From NCBI RefSeq assembly GCF_029267015.1, contig NZ_JARIEA010000003.1, forward strand, positions 1-64,000: a DNA stretch of 64,000 nucleotides. The letters are read 5' to 3'. Under the pieces are notes generated by a model. It was not told where the DNA came from, searched no databases, and worked only from the letters and a program-made list of their open reading frames with translations. Below, piece by piece: positions 36,710 through 48,363 of the stretch. How positions within the stretch are numbered: the first letter of the stretch is position 1; every line of letters starts with the position of its first letter. Both the position numbers and the translations under genes were made by a program. This DNA is from Sporosarcina ureae (GTDB lineage Bacteria; Bacillota; Bacilli; Bacillales_A; Planococcaceae).

Positions 36710-36732
36710 CTGAAGCAACCGCCACGAGCCCA

Positions 36733-39700
36733 TTAGAATAGGGATAATTGGTTCGCTTCTGGCATTCCTTCCATACAGCCGAGATTATCTAGATACTCAA
36801 CAACCGTTTTAGACACACGGCCTCTCTTCTGAAAATCTTCTTTAGATAAAAACTCGCCATCTTTTCTTGCTTCGACAATCGTCTTCGCAACGTTCGTTCC
36901 GAGTGACGGAATCGAGTTAAATGGTGGAATTAATTTATTACCATCAATAATAAACTGCGTTGCATCTGATTTATAGAGGTCGGGTTTAGCAAACGTAAAT
37001 CCTCGCTCGACCATTTCAAGTGCAACCTCTAAAACAACTACTAAGTTCTTTTCTTTTGGAGGTGCATCCAATCCCTTAGCATTGATCTCTTTAATCATCG
37101 CTCGAATACTTGCTGAACCTTTACACATCGTCACTAAATCGAAGTCAGTCGCACGAACGGTAAAGTATGTAGCATAGTACATGATGGGATGATGGACTTT
37201 AAACCAAGCGATTCGAAGCGCCATTAAAACATATGCAGCTGCGTGAGCTTTCGGGAACATATACTTGATCTTCTTACATGAGCCGATATACCAAGCAGGC
37301 ACTTTATTTTCTTTCATCGCTTCTTCGAATTCAGGTGTCAGTCCTTTACCTTTTCGAACTGACTCCATGATTTTAAATGCAAGTGAAGGTTCTAGACCCT
37401 GATAAATCAAATACACCATAATATCATCACGACAACCAATTACCTCTGATAGTTGACATGTTTTGTTTTGAATTAATTCCTGAGCGTTACCCAGCCAAAC
37501 ATCGGTGCCGTGTGACAAGCCCGATATCTGGATCAACTCAGAGAACGTAGACGGTTTTGTTTCTTCTAACATTTGACGTACAAACCGAGTACCAAATTCC
37601 GGCACACCAAGCGTCCCAGTTTTACAATCAATTTGTTCTTCTGTGACACCAAGTGAAGACGTGCCGCTAAATAATTCCATAACACCTTTATCGTCTGGCG
37701 GTATGGTTAACGCATCGATACCAGACAAGTCTTCTAGCATTTTGATCATCGTCGGATCATCATGTCCTAAAATATCTAATTTCAATAAATTATTATCGAT
37801 AGAGTGGAAATCAAAATGCGTCGTTTTCCAGCTGGATTCAAGATCGTTAGCTGGGAATTGAATGGGTGTAAAATCAAAGATGTCCATTGTATCCGGTACA
37901 ACAATTATACCACCCGGGTGCTGGCCTGTATTTCGTTTAACACCTGTACAACCTTGCACAAGCCGATCGATTTCAGCGCCGCGCATTTGGATATCATTAT
38001 CATTCATATACCCTCGAACATATCCATAAGCAGTTTTTTCAGCTACTGTCCCAATTGTCCCTGCACGAAATACATAATCTTCACCGAATAATTCTTTAGT
38101 ATAGTTATGTGCATGTGATTGATACTCACCACTAAAGTTCAAGTCGATATCTGGAACCTTATCGCCGGCAAAGCCAAGGAATGTTTCGAATGGTATATCT
38201 TGACCATCCTTTTTAAACATTGTCTGGCAACTCGGACATTCCTTATCAGGTAAGTCATAACCTGAACTAACTGAACCGTCGTCGAAGAACTCATATGTCT
38301 TACACGATGGGCACACATAATGCGGCGGCAAGGGATTTACTTCTGTTATTTCCATCATCGTTGCAACAAATGAAGAACCTACTGACCCACGCGAACCAAC
38401 TAAGTAGCCGTCATCCAAGGACTTTTTGACAAGCTTATGTGAAATAAGATAAATAACAGAAAAACCATTGTCAATAATAGAAGTCAATTCTTTTATGATA
38501 CGGGCTTCAACAATTTCAGGTAATGTTTCTCCATATATTTGATGTGCCATAGAGTAAGTTAAATCCCGCACTTCGTCTTCCGCACCATCTATTTTAGGAG
38601 TATATAAGTCATCTTTGATTGGTTTGACGTCACCTACACGCTCCATTATTTTCACCGGATTATCAACCACGATTTCTTTCGCTACATCTTCACCTAAAAA
38701 CTCAAACTCCTTCAACATTTCATCTGTTGTACGGAAATGAACCTCAGGTAAAGAGTGACGATTTAACGGATTCGCCCCACCCTGCGAACGGACAAGTACT
38801 TGGCGATAGGTTGCATCAGTTTCATCCAAATAATGAACATTTCCCGTAGCACAAACGGGCAAACCTGTTTTCTTGCCAAGCTTAATCATCTTACGCATGA
38901 TATCTTCAAGGTTCCACTCATCGCGAATCAAATCGAGTTCAAGTAAATGAGAGTAGACTGGCTTTGGGTGAATTTCTAGGTAATCGTAGAAACTTGCGAT
39001 TTCCTCTACCTCTTCCATTGGTTTTTGCATTAAACCTTCAAATACTTCACCTTTATCACAGCCCGAACCAACTATTATGCCTTTTCGATACTTTACTAGC
39101 AACGAACGAGGTATACGTGGCACCCGATAGAAGAAGTCCATATGCGATATAGATACAAGCTTGAATAGATTTTTTAACCCTTCATTGTCTGTTGCAAGCA
39201 ACGTGCAGTGTGAAGGTCTTGACCGCTTATAGGCATCACCTTCACCGATATTTTTATTAAGATCATCTAACCACTCGATGCCTTTTTCCTGTGCATCGGA
39301 CAATAAACGTAAAAATAGGTGTGCTGTAGCTTCTGTATCATATATAGCACGGTGATGTTGTGTGAGTTCGATATCGAATTTTTTAGCTAACGTATTTAGA
39401 CGATGATTTCGCAGTTCTGGATATAAGAATCGCGACAGCTCCAATGTATCGATAACAGGATAAGCGACAGTTTCAATCTTCGCGCGCTTACATGAAGCAT
39501 AAAAGAAGCCCATATCGAATGAAGCGTTATGGGCAATCAACACACTATCGCCTATAAAGTCTATAAACTCTGCCATGACATCTTCAACTTCGGGTGCATT
39601 TTCAACCATGTCATCTGTAATACCTGTCAAATTGGTAGTGATGGAAGACAGCGGATGATGCGGATTGGCAAAACGTTCAAAACGATCAATGATTTCCCCA

Positions 39701-41040
39701 TCTTTCACTCGTACAGCCGCCAGTTCAATGATTGTGTCGTAGACTGCTGACAAACCTGTAGTCTCAACGTCGAATACGACATACGTATCTGTTTCAAGCA
39801 AACGGTGTTGTTCTTCATAAACGATTGGCACACCGTCATCGACCAAGTTGATTTCTAAACCAAACAACACTTTTATACCATGCTTTTTACCTGCATTATA
39901 CGCGTCAGGATATGATTGTACGTTCGCATGGTCGGTAATGGCAATTGCGGGATGTCCCCACTTGGCTGCTTGAGCAACTAAAGCTGAAGCTGAGACGACT
40001 GCATCCATTTGACTCATGGAAGTATGTGCATGTAATTCCACTCGCTTCTGCCCATCAGGCGCCTTATCTTTCCGTTCAATTGTTGGAATAACCGCAATGT
40101 CCTGCGCCATCATGATTAAGTCTCTAACGAATGTATCATTCTGTATACCGCCACGCGCACGAACCCACATACCTTTTTTGAAAGACTTCATGATTTCAGC
40201 GTCCTCATTATCTCGCGAAAACATTTTAACTAAAATCGAATCGGTGTAATCTGTTACTTTCAGTGTCAATAAAGAACGACCACTTCTTAATTCACGTACT
40301 TCTGCATCAAATACAAAGCCTTCTATAATCAAACGTCTTTCTTCATCTTGGATTTCATGGATTGGAACGATTGGCTCGTTAGCTTTGATCGGTGTACCAA
40401 GAGCAAGTACTCTATCAGAATCACCCTGTTCACTTTTCATCGATTCACGTTGTTGCAACTGATGATAGGCTTGCTTGGATAATACATCCTCTTCTTGTTT
40501 CTTTTGAGTGAGGAATTGCTGGCGTTCTTCTTCTGCATTATGGTTTTCAACTATTGAAACATCGAACATATACTTCGGAAAACCGAATTGTTGATACAGG
40601 ATTGATATGGTTTCGATATATTTATTTTTTAACGTTTGACACTCCAAGTCACTGGAACAATTAAGCAATAACTTTTCACCATGCATCTTAGGTGTTTGTC
40701 CCACTAAACATTGACGCATAGGGGGAGATATATCTGCTAATTCATCAATTATAATTGGCCAATAATCTATAATTAATTGTTCGTTTACTTCGTTGTTTCT
40801 TGCTTCCATTTCAAGATGCACATTCGCTATCGCAGCAAACGATTCATGAACACGTTGTTGCATAAACTGAAAAACATCGATCGGCAACACTTTATCCAAT
40901 GTAATGTTGAATTTCCACACTCTTGATTTCTTCTGTACGGTGACACGATTCAACTCACCATTTTGAAAATAGTTCATTAACTGGTCATCTGTTAGACCTG
41001 TCTGTTGGAGCAATGTTAAAAACTTTTGAGCGGCATCCAC
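36733..41040 (-). CDS. polC: DNA polymerase III subunit alpha, Gram-positive type (PolC)
   Basis: The essential replicative polymerase with built-in proofreading. The 1435 residues are close to B. subtilis PolC (1437). Order: N-terminal domain, OB domain (about 230-310), PHP domain from about 333 ([15 protein letters not shown]), DEDD exonuclease inserted at about 420-590 ([11 protein letters not shown]), the rest of PHP, zinc-binding CPSC...CPSC near 925, and palm ([20 protein letters not shown]). The C-terminal duplex/tau-binding part ends NQLSLF, a beta-clamp-binding motif. GTG start after GGAGG. It follows proS with a terminator between. Confidence 0.98.
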   Translation of the reverse strand: MDAAQKFLTLLQQTGLTDDQLMNYFQNGELNRVTVQKKSRVWKFNITLDKVLPIDVFQFMQQRVHESFAAIANVHLEMEARNNEVNEQLIIDYWPIIIDELADISPPMRQCLVGQTPKMHGEKLLLNCSSDLECQTLKNKYIETISILYQQFGFPKYMFDVSIVENHNAEEERQQFLTQKKQEEDVLSKQAYHQLQQRESMKSEQGDSDRVLALGTPIKANEPIVPIHEIQDEERRLIIEGFVFDAEVRELRSGRSLLTLKVTDYTDSILVKMFSRDNEDAEIMKSFKKGMWVRARGGIQNDTFVRDLIMMAQDIAVIPTIERKDKAPDGQKRVELHAHTSMSQMDAVVSASALVAQAAKWGHPAIAITDHANVQSYPDAYNAGKKHGIKVLFGLEINLVDDGVPIVYEEQHRLLETDTYVVFDVETTGLSAVYDTIIELAAVRVKDGEIIDRFERFANPHHPLSSITTNLTGITDDMVENAPEVEDVMAEFIDFIGDSVLIAHNASFDMGFFYASCKRAKIETVAYPVIDTLELSRFLYPELRNHRLNTLAKKFDIELTQHHRAIYDTEATAHLFLRLLSDAQEKGIEWLDDLNKNIGEGDAYKRSRPSHCTLLATDNEGLKNLFKLVSISHMDFFYRVPRIPRSLLVKYRKGIIVGSGCDKGEVFEGLMQKPMEEVEEIASFYDYLEIHPKPVYSHLLELDLIRDEWNLEDIMRKMIKLGKKTGLPVCATGNVHYLDETDATYRQVLVRSQGGANPLNRHSLPEVHFRTTDEMLKEFEFLGEDVAKEIVVDNPVKIMERVGDVKPIKDDLYTPKIDGAEDEVRDLTYSMAHQIYGETLPEIVEARIIKELTSIIDNGFSVIYLISHKLVKKSLDDGYLVGSRGSVGSSFVATMMEITEVNPLPPHYVCPSCKTYEFFDDGSVSSGYDLPDKECPSCQTMFKKDGQDIPFETFLGFAGDKVPDIDLNFSGEYQSHAHNYTKELFGEDYVFRAGTIGTVAEKTAYGYVRGYMNDNDIQMRGAEIDRLVQGCTGVKRNTGQHPGGIIVVPDTMDIFDFTPIQFPANDLESSWKTTHFDFHSIDNNLLKLDILGHDDPTMIKMLEDLSGIDALTIPPDDKGVMELFSGTSSLGVTEEQIDCKTGTLGVPEFGTRFVRQMLEETKPSTFSELIQISGLSHGTDVWLGNAQELIQNKTCQLSEVIGCRDDIMVYLIYQGLEPSLAFKIMESVRKGKGLTPEFEEAMKENKVPAWYIGSCKKIKYMFPKAHAAAYVLMALRIAWFKVHHPIMYYATYFTVRATDFDLVTMCKGSASIRAMIKEINAKGLDAPPKEKNLVVVLEVALEMVERGFTFAKPDLYKSDATQFIIDGNKLIPPFNSIPSLGTNVAKTIVEARKDGEFLSKEDFQKRGRVSKTVVEYLDNLGCMEGMPEANQLSLF

Positions 41041-41063
41041 TATATATTCCTCCGTTCTATCGC

Positions 41064-41101
41064 GAAAAGAAGGGAAGTTCCGTTAACGGACTCCCCTTCT
41101 T
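41064..41101 (-). terminator. proS terminator
   Basis: A long stem (AAGAAGGG-GAGTCCG / CGGA-ACTT-CCCTTCTT on the minus strand) with a TTAA loop, followed by TTTTCG. It fills the 64-bp proS-polC gap. Confidence 0.75.
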
Positions 41102-41104
41102 GGA

Positions 41105-42802
41105 TTAATCTGCACTAAAGAAGGACTGTAGTTTTTCCAATACTTCTTCTTTTTGCCATTCTATTGACTCTCCACTGTGGCGATACATAACTTCCACAAT
41201 ACCTTCATCTGCTCTTTTACCAATTATAATGCGAACCGGCAAACCAATCAAGTCAGCGTCAGCGAATTTCACACCCGCTCTTTCGGCACGATCGTCATAT
41301 AATACATCGTATCGATACGACTCTAGCACAGCATATAATTCATCGGCTAGATGTACTTGCACTTCATCTTTAACATTCATAGCAATTAAATGTATATCAA
41401 ACGGCGCTAAATGTTTTGGCCATTTCAAACCATTTTCATCATTAAACTGCTCAGCAATTGTTGCCAGTAAACGTGAAATCCCCATACTATAACTTCCCAT
41501 AATGAATGGCTTTGTTCGACCGTGTTCATTAAGGAAAGTTCCTTTCATCTGCTCACTGTAAACAGTACCCAGTTTACGAATGTGCCCGACACCAATACCT
41601 TCAGTAAATTTAATAGTACCCATTCCGTCCGGCGATGCATCTCCTTCTTGAATAAAACGAAGATCCACGTAATCGTCTATGGCGAAATCGCGTTCTGGGT
41701 TTACGTTCAATAAATGATAGTCGTCAATATTTGCTCCTGCTACTACGTTAACCATTGCATTAACCGCATGATCTGCATATACCCTTACACCAATAGGCAG
41801 TTTCACAGGACCAATTGAGCCAATATGACAGCCTAGTAATTCTTCGATCTGTAGTTCAGTTGCCAGTTCTATATGGCTTACATTTAAAAAACGCTTTAAT
41901 TTATGTTCATTAATGCTATGATCACCACGACATATTACCATAACAAAATCTTCATCTACTTTATACACCAATGACTTGATGATGCGCTCAGGGTCAATCG
42001 ATAAAAATGAAGCGAGGTCCTCAATTGTTTGTTGGTTTGGCGTGGAGATTTTTGACATTTCCAATTGTTTTTCAGCTGGTGTCTCATACTCCGTATTCAC
42101 TTCAGCAAACTCCATATTCGCAGCGTAGGAGGAGCTATCACTATACGCAATCCGGTCTTCTCCATTTTCCGCTAACGCTATGAACTCATGAGATCCTGCA
42201 CCCCCATCCGACATGACCATGCGGAAATGCATGCCAAGACGGGTTAACATATTGGTATAGGCTTGCATGACTTCCAAATACTTTTCATCCAAACTTTCTT
42301 GTGTGGCATGAAATGAATAAGCATCTTTCCTTATGAATTCCCTACTATGAAGTAAACCTGCACGAGGTTTTACTTCATCCCGGAATTTCGTTTTGATTTG
42401 AAAAATGGTTAGCGGCAACTTCTTATATGATCGAACTTCGTCGCGCAACAAGTCAATGATTGCTTCTTCATCACTTGAGCTCAGCGTTAATTGATTAGTT
42501 TGTCTGTCAGCGACATGGAACATTTCCTTACCGTATGAGTCCCAACGCTCGGTTTCTTTTAAGATACTAGAGCTTTGCAATGCAGGCAAAGAGATTTCTA
42601 TTCCTTCGATAGCTTCCATTTCTTGACGGATAATCGTCGCGATCTTTCTAAACACTTTTTGTGCAAGAGTTAAATACGTGTACACACCATTGGCATTCTG
42701 TCGGATATAACCTGCTCGCAACAATAACTGATGCGAACGCATCTCTATATCTGCTGGATTTTCACGCATTGTGGGTATAAACGTTTTCGATTGTTTCATC
42801 AT
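41105..42802 (-). CDS. proS: prolyl-tRNA synthetase (bacterial type)
   Basis: A class II aminoacyl-tRNA synthetase of 565 residues. Class II motif 1 (LRAGYIRQNANGVYTYLTLAQKV), motif 2 (TKFRDEVKPRAGLLHSREFIRKDAYSFH) and motif 3 (GSYSMGISRLLATIAEQ) are clear. An editing INS domain (about 225-405; GDHSINEHKLKR) is present, followed by the anticodon-binding domain. It starts 15 bp after rseP. The ATG at 42802 or the next codon could be used. Confidence 0.97.
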   Translation of the reverse strand: MMKQSKTFIPTMRENPADIEMRSHQLLLRAGYIRQNANGVYTYLTLAQKVFRKIATIIRQEMEAIEGIEISLPALQSSSILKETERWDSYGKEMFHVADRQTNQLTLSSSDEEAIIDLLRDEVRSYKKLPLTIFQIKTKFRDEVKPRAGLLHSREFIRKDAYSFHATQESLDEKYLEVMQAYTNMLTRLGMHFRMVMSDGGAGSHEFIALAENGEDRIAYSDSSSYAANMEFAEVNTEYETPAEKQLEMSKISTPNQQTIEDLASFLSIDPERIIKSLVYKVDEDFVMVICRGDHSINEHKLKRFLNVSHIELATELQIEELLGCHIGSIGPVKLPIGVRVYADHAVNAMVNVVAGANIDDYHLLNVNPERDFAIDDYVDLRFIQEGDASPDGMGTIKFTEGIGVGHIRKLGTVYSEQMKGTFLNEHGRTKPFIMGSYSMGISRLLATIAEQFNDENGLKWPKHLAPFDIHLIAMNVKDEVQVHLADELYAVLESYRYDVLYDDRAERAGVKFADADLIGLPVRIIIGKRADEGIVEVMYRHSGESIEWQKEEVLEKLQSFFSAD

Positions 42803-42817
42803 ATACTCCCACCTTCT

Positions 42818-44077
42818 TTAGAAGAAAAATCGTTGGATGTCATTCCATGTCACAACAAGCATCAAAACCATTAATAGCATGATCCCTACAAAATGCACCA
42901 TACCTTCTTTTTGTTTATCAATTGGTTTACCTCGTAAGCCTTCAAACAGGAAGAATAATAATCTACCGCCGTCTAATGCAGGCAATGGCAGTAAATTCAT
43001 GATTCCTAGATTGATACTCAGCACAGCGCCCCAATTCATCAAGTTGAAAATACCATGTTGGGCCACTTCTTCTGTCGCTTTATAAATCCCGACAGGACCA
43101 GATAGCGCGTCTATTGTGAACTGGCCTGTAACGAGCATACCTAATAATTCAAAGATCTTCACAGTCCATGTGTACGTCTGTTCCGCACCGAACACAATGG
43201 ATTTGATAATTCCTTTTTCCAATGGACTTGAATACATAACGCCAATTTGACCGAATTCCTGTCCTGCATCTTCCACTGTATCAGGTACTACATCTAAAAC
43301 AATTTGTTTACCCGCACGTTCCACTTCTATAGACATAGGGACTCCGGCACTATTTTGAATTGCTTCAGAAAACTTTGGCCAAGAATCAATTGACTTACCG
43401 TCTACTCCAGTGATTAAATCATCTTTTTTCATTCCAGCCATTTCTGCCGGTGTATCCGGCTTCACTTCTGAGATTATGGGTTCATTGGTTGGTACACCGT
43501 TCATTAAACCCAGAGCTAAGAATATGAAAAATGCTAGAATAAAGTTGAATAGAGGTCCTGCAAATATTGCCAACGCCCGGCTACCCAATGACTTAGACTC
43601 GAATTGACGATCATAAGGAGCAATTAATGTTTCTTGACCCTTTTCGATAATCATTGCCGTTCTGGCAATTTTTAGATGAACCAGTTGGCCATCTTCGTCA
43701 TATCCTTCAATATATAGTTCTCTATCTAAATCCGACTTTTCTACTTCTACGTTTAAAATATTCGGATTAGAAACATTTCGATTCAAATAAATCTTTTCTA
43801 TCTCGTCTTGTGCATTCAATAATAGACCTACGCGATAACCTGGCTGCAATTCGACTGTATCGAAATCTTCACCAGCCATGCGTACATATCCACCTAAAGG
43901 CAACAAGCGTATCGTATATTGCGTTTCACCTTTGCGGATCGCTAAAATTTTAGGTCCCATTCCGATAGCGAACTCTCGAACCATGATGCCAGCTCTCTTA
44001 GCAAACAAGAAATGACCAAACTCATGAAATGCTACAAGTGTCCCGAATATTACTATAAACGCAATAACCGTTTCCAT
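42818..44077 (-). CDS. rseP: site-2 intramembrane protease RseP (RasP)
   Basis: A membrane zinc metalloprotease that cleaves anti-sigma factors and signal-peptide remnants within the membrane. The 419 residues have HEFGH in the first helix (about 18-22), a PDZ domain at about 200-275 (IISEVKPDTPAEMAGMKKDDLITGVDG), and the second metal motif LPLPALDGGRLLF near 365. Four transmembrane segments are visible. It lies 36 bp after dxr in the conserved frr-uppS-cdsA-dxr-rseP-proS-polC order. Confidence 0.96.
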   Translation of the reverse strand: METVIAFIVIFGTLVAFHEFGHFLFAKRAGIMVREFAIGMGPKILAIRKGETQYTIRLLPLGGYVRMAGEDFDTVELQPGYRVGLLLNAQDEIEKIYLNRNVSNPNILNVEVEKSDLDRELYIEGYDEDGQLVHLKIARTAMIIEKGQETLIAPYDRQFESKSLGSRALAIFAGPLFNFILAFFIFLALGLMNGVPTNEPIISEVKPDTPAEMAGMKKDDLITGVDGKSIDSWPKFSEAIQNSAGVPMSIEVERAGKQIVLDVVPDTVEDAGQEFGQIGVMYSSPLEKGIIKSIVFGAEQTYTWTVKIFELLGMLVTGQFTIDALSGPVGIYKATEEVAQHGIFNLMNWGAVLSINLGIMNLLPLPALDGGRLLFFLFEGLRGKPIDKQKEGMVHFVGIMLLMVLMLVVTWNDIQRFFF

Positions 44078-44113
44078 TCAGTAACCACCTTCACCGGCTG
44101 TGACAGCCTGAAA

Positions 44114-45268
44114 TTAATCTTGATACTTAACTATACCATAGACTTTTTTTCGCGTATTGCGATCTGTCTCTAAAATCTCTTCCAAATCAGGATTTTGAAT
44201 AGTTTGGTGCTGATCCATCATTTTTTCAATAATATCTTCAATTTGCATGAACGAAATATGTCCTTCCATAAACAGTTGAACCGCCACTTCATTGGCCGCG
44301 TTCATCGCTGTAGGCATAGTGCCTCCTTCTCTACCTGCATCATATGCAAGAGACAAGGCTTTAAATCGTTCATAATCCATTTTTTGAAAGTGTAATTTCC
44401 CAATTTCATCAAGACGAAGACGTTTGGCATCAGACATCCGAATACGGTCCGGATATGTAAGTGCATATTGAATTGGAACGCGCATATCAGGAGAACCCAG
44501 TTGTGCCATAACGCTTGTATCTTCAAACTCCACCATAGAGTGGATAATACTTTCTTTATGTAGTAAACATTCAATCTGATCATAAGGCATCGCAAATAAA
44601 TGATGTGCCTCAATCACCTCAAGCCCTTTGTTCATCATGGTTGCCGAATCGATCGTCAACTTATTACCCATTGACCAGTTAGGATGCGCAAGCGCTTGTT
44701 CCACTGTGACGTGTTGAAGTTGATCCCGAGTATAATCTCTAAAGCTCCCACCAGAGGCCGTTAAAATCAAATTGGTGATTCGCTTCGGATTTTCTCCATT
44801 CAGCGATTGGAATAAAGCAGAGTGTTCACTATCCACCGGGACAAGCGGAACGTTATGGTGCTTGGCTGCTTCTACAACTAAGTCACCCGCCGCCACTAAT
44901 GTTTCTTTATTAGCGATAGCAATTGTCATACCTGCTTTAATTGCAGCAAGCGTCGGTCTAAGTCCTACACTACCGATAACGGAGTTCAGCAAGACATCGG
45001 CTTCCATCCCAACCGCTGCTTCAATAAGTCCTTCATCACCATGAACGAATTGAACTTCAGGAAACTCGTTTTGTAAGCGTACTGCGTCTGCTTCTTCCAA
45101 TACAGAAACTAATTTGGGATGAAACTGTGCAATGATTTCACTTACCTTTTGAATATTTCTTCCTGCCGACATCGCTGTTAATTCAAAGCGATCAGTATGA
45201 GCTGCAATAATGCTTAATGTTTGAGTACCGATAGAACCAGTAGCACCAAGCAAATTGATTTTCTTCAT
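44114..45268 (-). CDS. dxr: 1-deoxy-D-xylulose-5-phosphate reductoisomerase
   Basis: The first committed enzyme of the MEP isoprenoid pathway. The 384 residues have NADPH-binding [13 protein letters not shown] at 5-17, catalytic-site [11 protein letters not shown] and SGGSFRD (about 180), and [24 protein letters not shown]. It makes isoprenoid precursors that UppS, encoded upstream, uses for undecaprenyl diphosphate. It starts 19 bp after cdsA. Confidence 0.97.
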   Translation of the reverse strand: MKKINLLGATGSIGTQTLSIIAAHTDRFELTAMSAGRNIQKVSEIIAQFHPKLVSVLEEADAVRLQNEFPEVQFVHGDEGLIEAAVGMEADVLLNSVIGSVGLRPTLAAIKAGMTIAIANKETLVAAGDLVVEAAKHHNVPLVPVDSEHSALFQSLNGENPKRITNLILTASGGSFRDYTRDQLQHVTVEQALAHPNWSMGNKLTIDSATMMNKGLEVIEAHHLFAMPYDQIECLLHKESIIHSMVEFEDTSVMAQLGSPDMRVPIQYALTYPDRIRMSDAKRLRLDEIGKLHFQKMDYERFKALSLAYDAGREGGTMPTAMNAANEVAVQLFMEGHISFMQIEDIIEKMMDQHQTIQNPDLEEILETDRNTRKKVYGIVKYQD

Positions 45269-45287
45269 ATTATGAACTTCCTTTCCA

Positions 45288-46082
45288 TTATCCTATGAAT
45301 TGAACAAAATGAAGCAATGGGAGTACAAACAGTAAGCTGTCAAATCTGTCCATAATACCACCATGTCCAGGCAACAACTTTCCTGAATCTTTTACGTTAT
45401 AGAAACGTTTGAGTGCAGATTCAACTAAGTCTCCCATTTGACCTACAATCGATGCCACTATTGTAATAATAATGAATGATACATACGATGTAGAGATAGG
45501 ATAGAACATATTATAAATCAAAGTAATTACTACCGCACAAATAATACCTCCAACAAATCCTTCAATGGTTTTGTTAGGTGATATTTCAGGCCAAAGTTTT
45601 CGTTTCCCTATTTTCCGACCAACAAAATATGCACCAGAATCTGTTGACCAAATAATAAGTAACGCATAGCCTATGTATTCTAAACCAAATAAACGTGTTT
45701 CAATTAAATAGTAAAAACCGATGCCGACGTATAATGCGCCAATCGCACTAAATGCAATGTCCTCAAATGTCCACTTGTTTTTCATGACTACAGTATAGAC
45801 CAATAATAATAATATCAGTACATAGATCATTTCAAGTTTCCCTAACCGCAGAAAACCTTCTACCTGCTCCGTCCATCTAGAAGGAAGTAAAATGACGAGT
45901 AAAAGTAACCAAGAGATAAATCCTCCTATTGAAAAAATGGACATATTCCGCATACGTAGTAGTTCATATAAACCAATCGTAGATATTGCAAAGATCATAA
46001 TAATAAACGGTAATCCACCAATGATAATCAAAGGTACGAAAAATGCGAGTGCTACAATGGCTGTGATGATTCTTTGCTTCAT
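45288..46082 (-). CDS. cdsA: phosphatidate cytidylyltransferase
   Basis: A membrane enzyme that makes CDP-diacylglycerol, the substrate of PgsA encoded at about 6 kb. The 264 residues have about seven or eight hydrophobic helices and the signature [16 protein letters not shown], then [12 protein letters not shown] and [19 protein letters not shown]. It overlaps uppS by 4 bp. Confidence 0.96.
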   Translation of the reverse strand: MKQRIITAIVALAFFVPLIIIGGLPFIIMIFAISTIGLYELLRMRNMSIFSIGGFISWLLLLVILLPSRWTEQVEGFLRLGKLEMIYVLILLLLVYTVVMKNKWTFEDIAFSAIGALYVGIGFYYLIETRLFGLEYIGYALLIIWSTDSGAYFVGRKIGKRKLWPEISPNKTIEGFVGGIICAVVITLIYNMFYPISTSYVSFIIITIVASIVGQMGDLVESALKRFYNVKDSGKLLPGHGGIMDRFDSLLFVLPLLHFVQFIG

Positions 46083-46870
46083 CTTTTCTGATCTCCTTCC
46101 AAGCTTCCAAAGCGCCGATCTCTATTTTGGAAATCTTCTATTGCTTGTAAAAAGCATTCTTCATCGTAATCAGGCCATAGTACATCGGTGAAAATGAATT
46201 CTGCATAAGCTAATTGCCACAGCATGAAATTGGATAATCGCACTTCACCGCTTGTGCGAATCAATAGATCTGGTTCGGGTAAGTGTGCAGTCATCAGCTT
46301 GGATTCAATTGAATCTTCATTAATTTCATCCACTCTTAATGTCCCAGCAGCCACTTCTTCTGCCAATTCTTTCATAGCATGAACTAGTTCGACTCTGCTT
46401 CCATAATTCATCGCAAAGTTCAATACTAAGCCTTTGTTTTCTTTCGTTTGCTCTATTGCTTTCTTAATTGCTTTTTCTGTATGACTTGGAAGTGCATCCA
46501 TATTACCTATCATTTCCACCTTGATGCCCTTTTCCATTAATTCGGGTAAATACGTATTAAGGAATTCGCCAGGAAGATTCATCAAAAAGTCAATTTCGAT
46601 TTTCGGTCGTTTCCAATTTTCGGTCGAAAATGCGTAAAGAGTGAGGGCCTTCACACCCATGGCATTTGCGAAATTGGTGATTTGACGAACTGTTTTCATT
46701 CCTTCATGGTGGCCGGCAATTCGCGGCATTTTACGTTGCTTCGCCCATCTTCCGTTTCCATCCATGATAATTGCCACATGGTTAGGAATCTGTCTATTTT
46801 TAACAGCGTCAATCCGTTCATCCAGCAACTGAATATCTGCCGTTTTTTTTCGCATTAGTTTTCTAAGCAT
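46079..46870 (-). CDS. uppS: isoprenyl transferase (undecaprenyl diphosphate synthase)
   Basis: A cis-prenyltransferase that makes the lipid carrier for peptidoglycan and teichoic acids. The 263 residues contain HVAIIMDGNGRWAKQRKMPRIAGHHEG (about 31-57; catalytic Asp), ALTLYAFSTENWKRP, and the C-terminal PEPDLLIRTSGEVRLSNFMLWQLAYAE. ATG at 46870 follows GGGGG. It lies after a terminator that separates it from frr, so it may need its own promoter, which I could not identify with confidence. Confidence 0.97.
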   Translation of the reverse strand: MLRKLMRKKTADIQLLDERIDAVKNRQIPNHVAIIMDGNGRWAKQRKMPRIAGHHEGMKTVRQITNFANAMGVKALTLYAFSTENWKRPKIEIDFLMNLPGEFLNTYLPELMEKGIKVEMIGNMDALPSHTEKAIKKAIEQTKENKGLVLNFAMNYGSRVELVHAMKELAEEVAAGTLRVDEINEDSIESKLMTAHLPEPDLLIRTSGEVRLSNFMLWQLAYAEFIFTDVLWPDYDEECFLQAIEDFQNRDRRFGSLEGDQKR

Positions 46871-46943
46871 AGCGTTCCCCCACTTGGCTCTATTCGGATA
46901 CTCCTACTGACTATCCTACCAAATTGCATAGTAAATAGCATGC

Positions 46944-46980
46944 AAAAGAAAGAAAAGAGCGTCCTAAAAGTAGGACGCTC
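46944..46980 (-). terminator. frr terminator
   Basis: A perfect 10-bp stem (GAGCGTCCTA / TAGGACGCTC) with a 4-nt loop, then TTTTCTTTCTTTT on the minus strand. Confidence 0.9.
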
Positions 46981-47002
46981 CTCCTTATAGAAAGTTCTGT
47001 AC

Positions 47003-47560
47003 TCAAATTTCCAAGATTTCGTTTTCTTTATCTTTTGCTGTTTGATCAATCTTTTCGATAAATTCATCTGTCATCTTTTGTACTTGTTCAGTAAAACGGC
47101 GCAAATCATCTTCAGTGATTTCTGCATCTTTTTCAAGCTTTTTCAAATCTTCATTGCTGTCGCGACGAACATTACGAATCGCTACTTTTGCATCTTCCGC
47201 TTCGCGCTTAACATCTTTAACTAAATCTTTACGGCGTTCTTCTGTAAGTGCAGGTACCGCTAGACGAATTACTGAACCATCGTTGGATGGCGTAATACCG
47301 ATATCCGATTTCATGATCGCTTTTTCGATTTCACCGATTGTTGTTTTATCATACGGTTGAACTACTAGCAATCGTGGCTCAGGAACAGAAATTCCCGCCA
47401 TTTGATTTAATGGTGTAGGTGCACCATAATAAATCACTGAAATTCTGTCTAACAGGCTCGCGTTAGCTCTTCCAGCACGGATAGATGCCAATTGTCTTGA
47501 AAAGGCGCTATGTGCTTTATCCATACGTTCTCTCGTCTGATCCATTATTTCTTTAGTCAT
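47003..47560 (-). CDS. frr: ribosome recycling factor
   Basis: A 185-residue factor that, with EF-G, splits post-termination ribosomes. The helical hallmarks are [21 protein letters not shown] and [37 protein letters not shown]. The start ATG overlaps the pyrH stop codon (ATGA), and its Shine-Dalgarno AGGAGG lies inside pyrH, so the two are coupled. Confidence 0.98.
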   Translation of the reverse strand: MTKEIMDQTRERMDKAHSAFSRQLASIRAGRANASLLDRISVIYYGAPTPLNQMAGISVPEPRLLVVQPYDKTTIGEIEKAIMKSDIGITPSNDGSVIRLAVPALTEERRKDLVKDVKREAEDAKVAIRNVRRDSNEDLKKLEKDAEITEDDLRRFTEQVQKMTDEFIEKIDQTAKDKENEILEI

Positions 47561-48285
47561 TGCTTGTTCCTCCTAACGACTGTCCCGATTTTATCACCGA
47601 GTACAGCTTTTTTGATGTTGCCATTTTCCATGATTGAGAATACTACAAGTGGGATATCGTTGTCCATACATAGTGTAGAAGCAGTCGAATCCATGACTTC
47701 AAGACCTTGACTAATGACTTCAAGATAAGAAAGTTCCAAGTATTTCGTAGCTGATGAGTCTTTCATTGGATCGGCTGTATACACCCCGTCCACATTGTTC
47801 TTCGCCATTAAAATAACATCCGCTTCGATTTCAGCAGCACGTAATGCAGCTGTTGTATCTGTGGAGAAATAAGGGTTACCTGTTCCGGCTGCAAATATTA
47901 CGACACGTTTTTTCTCTAGATGACGGATTGCTTTTCGGCGTATGTAGGGTTCAGCTACTTGTCTCATGTCAATAGATGACATAACCCGTGTTTCTGGTCC
48001 TAACTTTTCAAGAGCGTCTTGAAGTGCAAGAGAGTTCATGACCGTTGCAAGCATTCCCATATAGTCAGCTGTCGTACGGTCCATTCCCATTTCGCTTCCG
48101 ACTTTCCCGCGCCAAATGTTTCCGCCGCCTACTACTACTGCTACTTCTACACCAAGCTCTACTACTTCTTTAACTTGGTTTGCGACCGATTTCACAACTT
48201 CCGGAGATAGTCCGTAACCTTGCTCACCAGCTAATGCTTCACCACTTAATTTTAACACGATACGCTTATATTTTGGAATACTCAT
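47557..48285 (-). CDS. pyrH: UMP kinase
   Basis: This enzyme phosphorylates UMP to UDP, essential for RNA, DNA and wall precursors. The 242 residues of the amino-acid-kinase fold include [27 protein letters not shown] and [19 protein letters not shown], and [17 protein letters not shown] at 48285 (MSIPKYKRI) follows AGGAGG; the longer frame has no Shine-Dalgarno. A terminator-like hairpin lies between tsf and pyrH. Confidence 0.97.
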   Translation of the reverse strand: MSIPKYKRIVLKLSGEALAGEQGYGLSPEVVKSVANQVKEVVELGVEVAVVVGGGNIWRGKVGSEMGMDRTTADYMGMLATVMNSLALQDALEKLGPETRVMSSIDMRQVAEPYIRRKAIRHLEKKRVVIFAAGTGNPYFSTDTTAALRAAEIEADVILMAKNNVDGVYTADPMKDSSATKYLELSYLEVISQGLEVMDSTASTLCMDNDIPLVVFSIMENGNIKKAVLGDKIGTVVRRNKQ

Positions 48286-48312
48286 GTTGGCCTCCTGCAA
48301 TTTCTTATTCTC

Positions 48313-48346
48313 AAAAAAGAGGAACACATAATGGATGTGCCCCTCT
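48313..48346 (-). terminator. tsf terminator/attenuator
   Basis: A stem AGAGG-GGCACAT / ATGTGTT-CCTCT on the minus strand, with a 5-nt loop, followed by TTTTTTGAG. It ends only 28 bp before the pyrH start codon, leaving no room for a promoter, so pyrH probably depends on read-through. Confidence 0.8.
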
Positions 48347-48363
48347 GTAAGATTGTATTATAC